A stretch of 16,905 nt of DNA from the NCBI GenBank assembly GCA_026015225.1, contig JAOZGV010000044.1, positions 1-16,905 of the forward strand, read 5' to 3'. Below the pieces are notes generated by a model, which ran no database searches, was not told where the DNA came from, and saw only the letters and a list, made by a program, of their open reading frames with translations. This document shows, piece after piece, positions 14,450 to 16,905 of the stretch; the first letter of the stretch is position 1; each line of letters opens with the position of its first letter. The DNA is from Candidatus Bathyarchaeota archaeon. GTDB taxonomy: Archaea; Thermoproteota; Bathyarchaeia; 40CM-2-53-6; RBG-13-38-9. Made by a program: the position numbers and the translations under genes.

Positions 14450-14486
14450 ATACTAATACACTCTATGATAGATAGAAGTGAATATT

Positions 14487-14694
14487 ATGCCATTTGTAGA
14501 AATAACTACTGGAACAGATTTCTTAACCTCAGAACAGAAGATAAAACTGAATAAAGCTATAACCGAAAGCATGTTGAGAGTCTTTCAGGAAGAAAAGGGA
14601 ATTAAACCTCACATTTCGATTGTAATACGATCACCCACCTGATAATTTCCTAATTAATGGTGAGACATTGACTGAAATTAGGAAGAAGCGTTAG
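14487..14694 (+). pseudogene. 4-oxalocrotonate tautomerase-like gene with a frameshift
   Basis: ATG 14487 begins MPFVEITTGTDFL with the catalytic N-terminal Pro of the tautomerase superfamily, continuing to KPHISIVIRSPT and TGA at 14640-14642 (51 residues). In the +1 frame the protein continues naturally from CCACCTGAT at 14635 as PPDNFLINGETLTEIRKKR and stops at TAG 14692-14694. Removing one C from the CCC at 14634-14636 restores a roughly 68-residue tautomerase, a normal length. A GTGA site precedes the ATG by six bases and a T-rich TATA-like stretch lies near 14443-14453. It is either a recent pseudogene, a sequencing error in a short C run, or (less likely) recoding. The intact enzyme would tautomerise an enol/keto acid. 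Confidence 0.75.
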
Positions 14695-14750
14695 GCTCAA
14701 AGATAGCAAGCATTTTCAATAATTTCAATTCTATTTGAATAAGAGGAAGA

Positions 14751-14758
14751 TTTAAATG
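14751..14758 (+). promoter_or_regulatory. TATA-box promoter of the zinc-ribbon gene
   Basis: TTTAAATG preceded by purine-rich AGAGGAAGA resembles a BRE/TATA pair. The transcript would begin near 14780, leaving a leader of about 70 bases that contains the inverted pair TATATC (14782-14787) and GATATA (14821-14826). Confidence 0.5.
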
Positions 14759-14851
14759 CTTTAATTGTAAGTGGGTAGCAGTATATCACGGATAATATCT
14801 CATATCTGGAGAGAATTCGCGATATAAATCAATAACAAGGAGTTAGAAAAT

Positions 14852-15007
14852 TTGAGTTATAATAGAAAGCCTAGATTCGGTGGCCCACGCGAAATGCATA
14901 AGATAAAATGCTCTGAATGCGGAGAAGACACTGAAGTGCCTTTCAAACCAATCGAGGGTAGACCGGTCTATTGCAGAGAGTGTTATCAAAAGCGTAAAAA
15001 GTATTGA
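14852..15007 (+). CDS. 51-residue zinc-ribbon protein
   Basis: The frame from TTG 14852 to TGA 15005-15007 encodes a very basic small protein. An RKPRFGGPREMH head is followed by CSEC (Cys20, Cys23), EDTEVPFKPIEGRPVYC and CREC (Cys41, Cys44), then a QKRKKY tail. The two CxxC pairs 17 residues apart form a zinc ribbon of the type with VPFxPxxGRPVYCxxC that is common in archaea as short proteins or as a tail on RNA helicases. AGGAG at 14838-14842, nine bases upstream, supports the TTG start. A nucleic-acid-binding role is inferred from charge and fold. It is followed by a candidate structured RNA. Confidence 0.85.
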   Translation: MSYNRKPRFGGPREMHKIKCSECGEDTEVPFKPIEGRPVYCRECYQKRKKY

Positions 15008-15063
15008 TAGCATATTCGATTTAGAATAATCGTTTTATTAACCCCTAATTTTTAGTTTTTTAT

Positions 15064-15145
15064 ATCAAATCCTCATCCATTTCAATCAAGAGTGGGAACT
15101 AGATATCCGATGTAGTTCGAGAATTGGAATCATAAAGGATTTGAT
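15064..15145 (+). ncRNA. Candidate structured RNA or large inverted-repeat element
   Basis: Three nested helices are collinear. Outer ATCAAATCCT (15064-15073) pairs with AGGATTTGAT (15136-15145), 10 perfect pairs. A symmetric 5/5 internal loop (CATCC and CATAA) follows. Middle ATTTCAAT (15079-15086) pairs with ATTGGAAT (15123-15130), 8 pairs with one G-U. Inner GAACTA (15096-15101) pairs with TAGTTC (15113-15118) around an 11-base loop containing GATATC. It lies in the 319-base gap between the zinc-ribbon gene and htrA; the rest of that gap holds only the htrA promoter. It matches no RNA class I can confirm. The strand is assumed. Confidence 0.4.
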
Positions 15146-15223
15146 TTCTCTCTATATAATAATCACGATCTCTATAAGAGCACGAACAATGTGCCGTTTT
15201 TTCAAAACAGTAAAAAACAAAAA

Positions 15224-15231
15224 TTTATAAA
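15224..15231 (+). promoter_or_regulatory. TATA-box promoter of the htrA-like gene
   Basis: TTTATAAA preceded by an A-rich AAAAAACAAAAA lies about 100 bases before the TTG start at 15327. The expected transcript start is near 15255, giving a leader of about 70 bases. Confidence 0.5.
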
Positions 15232-15326
15232 CTGTTGTTTTGATTTTTAGTTACTTCCTTGGCTTAAATTCAATAAGTCATTCTATTTTTGATAGAAAAA
15301 TTTACGGGTAATAAAGTGAGAAAATA

Positions 15327-16505
15327 TTGTACACTTCAAAAACTAACATAGCAATTTTATCGGGATTCATGGTGTTAATTCTGCTATTGGGCGGAATTTT
15401 TTATCTTTACAAAGCAACAGAATATCGGTATGATGCTCTTCAAATAGAAATGTCTGAGCTAAAGAATGAACTAGAATCTCTAAGAAAAGAGAAGCCATCC
15501 GACATTACAAAATTAACAAAAACTCAATGCGAATTTTTTGAAAACATCAAACCATCTATAGTTCAGATTGTAAATAAGAAAAGATCATTCGAAGGAATGA
15601 AGGATTATACATCGGGATCTGGTTTTGTGTATGATAGAAAGGGGCATATAATAACTAACAATCATGTAATCGATGGAGCAGATCTCTTAGAAGTTACATT
15701 CTTAGACGGAAGTTTTTATAGGGCTGAATTAATCGGCGCAGACGTTTACAGCGATCTTGCTGTTTTAAAAGTAGATCTGCCATCAGAGAAGCTATATCCG
15801 ATAATTATTGGTAACTCATCAGAATCATGTGTTGGAGAAAGAGTATATGCCGTGGGCAATCCATTTGGACTAAGTGGATCGATGAGTGAAGGCATAATAA
15901 GCCAATTCGATAGAACTCTTCTAGCAGCAGGCGGATTCAGGATCGTAGGAGTAATACAGGTTGATGCTGCAATAAATCCAGGTAATAGCGGGGGTCCGCT
16001 CCTAAATACGAGGGGGGAAGTAATTGGAGTAAACACCGCAATTCAATCAGAAACAGGAACTTTTTCTGGCATAGGCTTTGCAATTCCCTCAAATCTAGTA
16101 AGAAAAGTTATTCCTTCTGTGATCACTACTGGCGAATATAAACATCCATGGCTGGGCATATTAGGAATGGATCTCTCTGTTGATTTGGCGGAAATTATGA
16201 GTCTAGATATAAAACGCGGTTTTCTAATAATCGATGTGATAGAAAATAGTCCTGCTGAAAGGGCTGGACTCCAGGGAGGAAATAAAACTATTACGATCGA
16301 AGACGGTAGAGAAATTAAAATTGGGGGAGACGTAGTGATTGGAATCGATGATATCAATGTTAGCAGAATGGAAGATATGTTAATTTATTTAGAATACAAT
16401 ACAAGCCCAAGCGATAAGATAGTCATGCAAATAATCAGAAATGGGGCTATTAGAAATATTGAAGTAACACTCGGAGAAAGACCTTCTATATCTGAATTAA
16501 GTTAG
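15327..16505 (+). CDS. Membrane-anchored HtrA/DegP-type serine protease
   Basis: A trypsin-like protease that degrades or processes misfolded proteins at the outer face of the membrane. The 392 residues comprise one N-terminal membrane anchor (IAILSGFMVLILLLGGIFYLY, about 8-28), a short coiled coil (about 35-55), the protease domain with His113 (TNNHVID), Asp143 (YSDLAVLKVD) and Ser221 (PGNSGGP), and one PDZ domain (about 275-385, with GFLIIDVIENSPAERAGLQ). The full triad is present. The start TTG 15327 has GTGAG six bases upstream and no better in-frame start. It converges on dnaJ with six bases between the stops. A chaperone next door fits a protein-quality-control setting. Confidence 0.95.
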   Translation: MYTSKTNIAILSGFMVLILLLGGIFYLYKATEYRYDALQIEMSELKNELESLRKEKPSDITKLTKTQCEFFENIKPSIVQIVNKKRSFEGMKDYTSGSGFVYDRKGHIITNNHVIDGADLLEVTFLDGSFYRAELIGADVYSDLAVLKVDLPSEKLYPIIIGNSSESCVGERVYAVGNPFGLSGSMSEGIISQFDRTLLAAGGFRIVGVIQVDAAINPGNSGGPLLNTRGEVIGVNTAIQSETGTFSGIGFAIPSNLVRKVIPSVITTGEYKHPWLGILGMDLSVDLAEIMSLDIKRGFLIIDVIENSPAERAGLQGGNKTITIEDGREIKIGGDVVIGIDDINVSRMEDMLIYLEYNTSPSDKIVMQIIRNGAIRNIEVTLGERPSISELS

Positions 16506-16515
16506 CTGAAGCTAA
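16502..16515. terminator. Hairpin holding both stop codons of htrA-like and dnaJ
   Basis: TTAGC (16502-16506), loop TGAA, GCTAA (16511-16515). The left arm contains the plus-strand TAG (16503-16505) and the right arm the minus-strand TAG (16512-16514). It may form a shared 3' end hairpin, but the stem is only five pairs. Confidence 0.35.
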
Positions 16516-16905
16516 ATCTTTGACCGTTTCTTATGTAGAGATTCTTTTTCAAATTCCTGCAAGAGATGCCTTTGTTTTGTGGTAAGTTTTGTTGGAGTGA
16601 ACACTGAGATGATTACAATCTCATCACCGCGTCCTCGTCTATCAAGCCGCGGCATTCCCTTTCCCTCTAATTTGAAAAATTTACCAGGTTGGGTTCCTGA
16701 GGGTATCTTCAAAGTTGAATTCCCCTCTAGGGTAGGAACTTTAATCTTTGTTCCTAGTGCTGCTTGAGATATAGAGATCTGAACTTCGCAAAGTATATCA
16801 TCTCCTCTTCTTTGGAATATCTCATGTGGTTTAATGTATAAAGTAGCGTAAAGATCGCCCCTTGGTAAGCCATTCTCAGTTATATCGCCTTCTCCACCCA
16901 ATCTC
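16512..16905 (-). CDS. dnaJ: Chaperone DnaJ, C-terminal part (5' end outside window)
   Basis: Hsp40 co-chaperone that delivers substrates to DnaK and stimulates its ATPase. About 131 residues of the substrate-binding C-terminal domains are visible: LGGEGD, PRGDLYATLYIKPHEIFQRRGDDILCE, ISQAALGTKIKVPTLEG, KIPSGTQPGKFFKLEGKGMPRL and GRGDEIVIISVFTPTKL. This order and wording are standard for bacterial-type DnaJ. The frame stays open to the window edge (Arg-Leu before GGEGD), so the TTG at 16901 is not the real start. The J domain and zinc fingers lie outside. In archaea the DnaK-DnaJ-GrpE set was probably acquired from bacteria. It is convergent with the HtrA-like gene. Confidence 0.94.
   Translation of the reverse strand, partial: RLGGEGDITENGLPRGDLYATLYIKPHEIFQRRGDDILCEVQISISQAALGTKIKVPTLEGNSTLKIPSGTQPGKFFKLEGKGMPRLDRRGRGDEIVIISVFTPTKLTTKQRHLLQEFEKESLHKKRSKI

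Noticed and set aside
14306..14554. 82-residue plus-strand frame before and into the tautomerase
   Set aside because: It overlaps the tautomerase in another frame, has no ribosome site, and its hydrophobic part comes from the T-rich tract.
15064..15145. H/ACA guide RNA identity for the structured element
   Set aside because: The internal loop and stem lengths are suggestive, but there is no ACA/ANA box right after the outer helix and no clean K-turn, so I leave the class open.
1..16905. CRISPR array, tRNA, rRNA or transposase
   Set aside because: I found no regularly spaced direct repeats, no tRNA-like cloverleaf with a TTCRA arm, no rRNA core sequence and no transposase-like frame.

Overview
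The window reads as the chromosome of an AT-rich archaeon. The decisive marker is a two-repeat TATA-binding protein. It is supported by a short archaeal-length adenylosuccinate synthetase, an archaeal-style HflX, an MTH1187-type thiamine-binding protein, TATA-box promoters and some apparently leaderless genes. Several small genes and many starts use TTG or GTG, often behind GAGG/GGTGA-like ribosome sites. A Thermoproteota lineage such as Bathyarchaeia would fit, but that is inference. No rRNA, tRNA, CRISPR array or transposase was seen.

Layout. 1-714 is the 3' part of an enolase-family gene cut by the window edge, followed by a YtcJ-type amidohydrolase (856-2496). Next come three minus-strand genes: purA, an MTH1187 thiamine-binding protein and tbp (2693-4954). 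A class I/II aminotransferase (5173-6459) diverges from tbp. A bacterial-looking insertion follows: a decayed DUF4386 gene tail, a quinone-oxidoreductase-type dehydrogenase (6739-7749) and an attC-like hairpin, then a GC-rich spacer to about 7950. Then come a two-subunit family I CoA-transferase-like pair (8274-9969), convergent hflX (9998-11119), and a zone of very small membrane proteins (11370-12207), two of them absent from ordinary ORF lists. After that lie a FAH-family hydrolase (12318-13121), a convergent D-2-hydroxyacid dehydrogenase (13218-14204), a frameshifted tautomerase (14487-14694), a 51-aa zinc-ribbon protein (14852-15007), a membrane-anchored HtrA protease (15327-16505) and the 3' end of dnaJ.

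Most genes are single-gene transcription units in alternating orientation. The only clear operon is the CoA-transferase pair. HtrA and DnaJ form a protein-quality-control neighbourhood. The CoA-transferase-like pair, FAH hydrolase, hydroxyacid dehydrogenase and tautomerase all act on keto, enol or hydroxy acids or their CoA esters, but they are separate units and no single pathway can be assigned.

Most unusual signals: (1) a dispersed near-palindromic alternating motif, AGCGCRYGCGCT-like, at nine intergenic places between 4.3 and 12.3 kb and not seen inside genes; (2) the attC-like site and bacterial gene remnant around the dehydrogenase; (3) an 82-nt multi-helix inverted-repeat structure at 15064-15145 that may be an RNA; (4) substitutions at normally conserved active-site positions in the enolase and in the CoA-transferase beta subunit.
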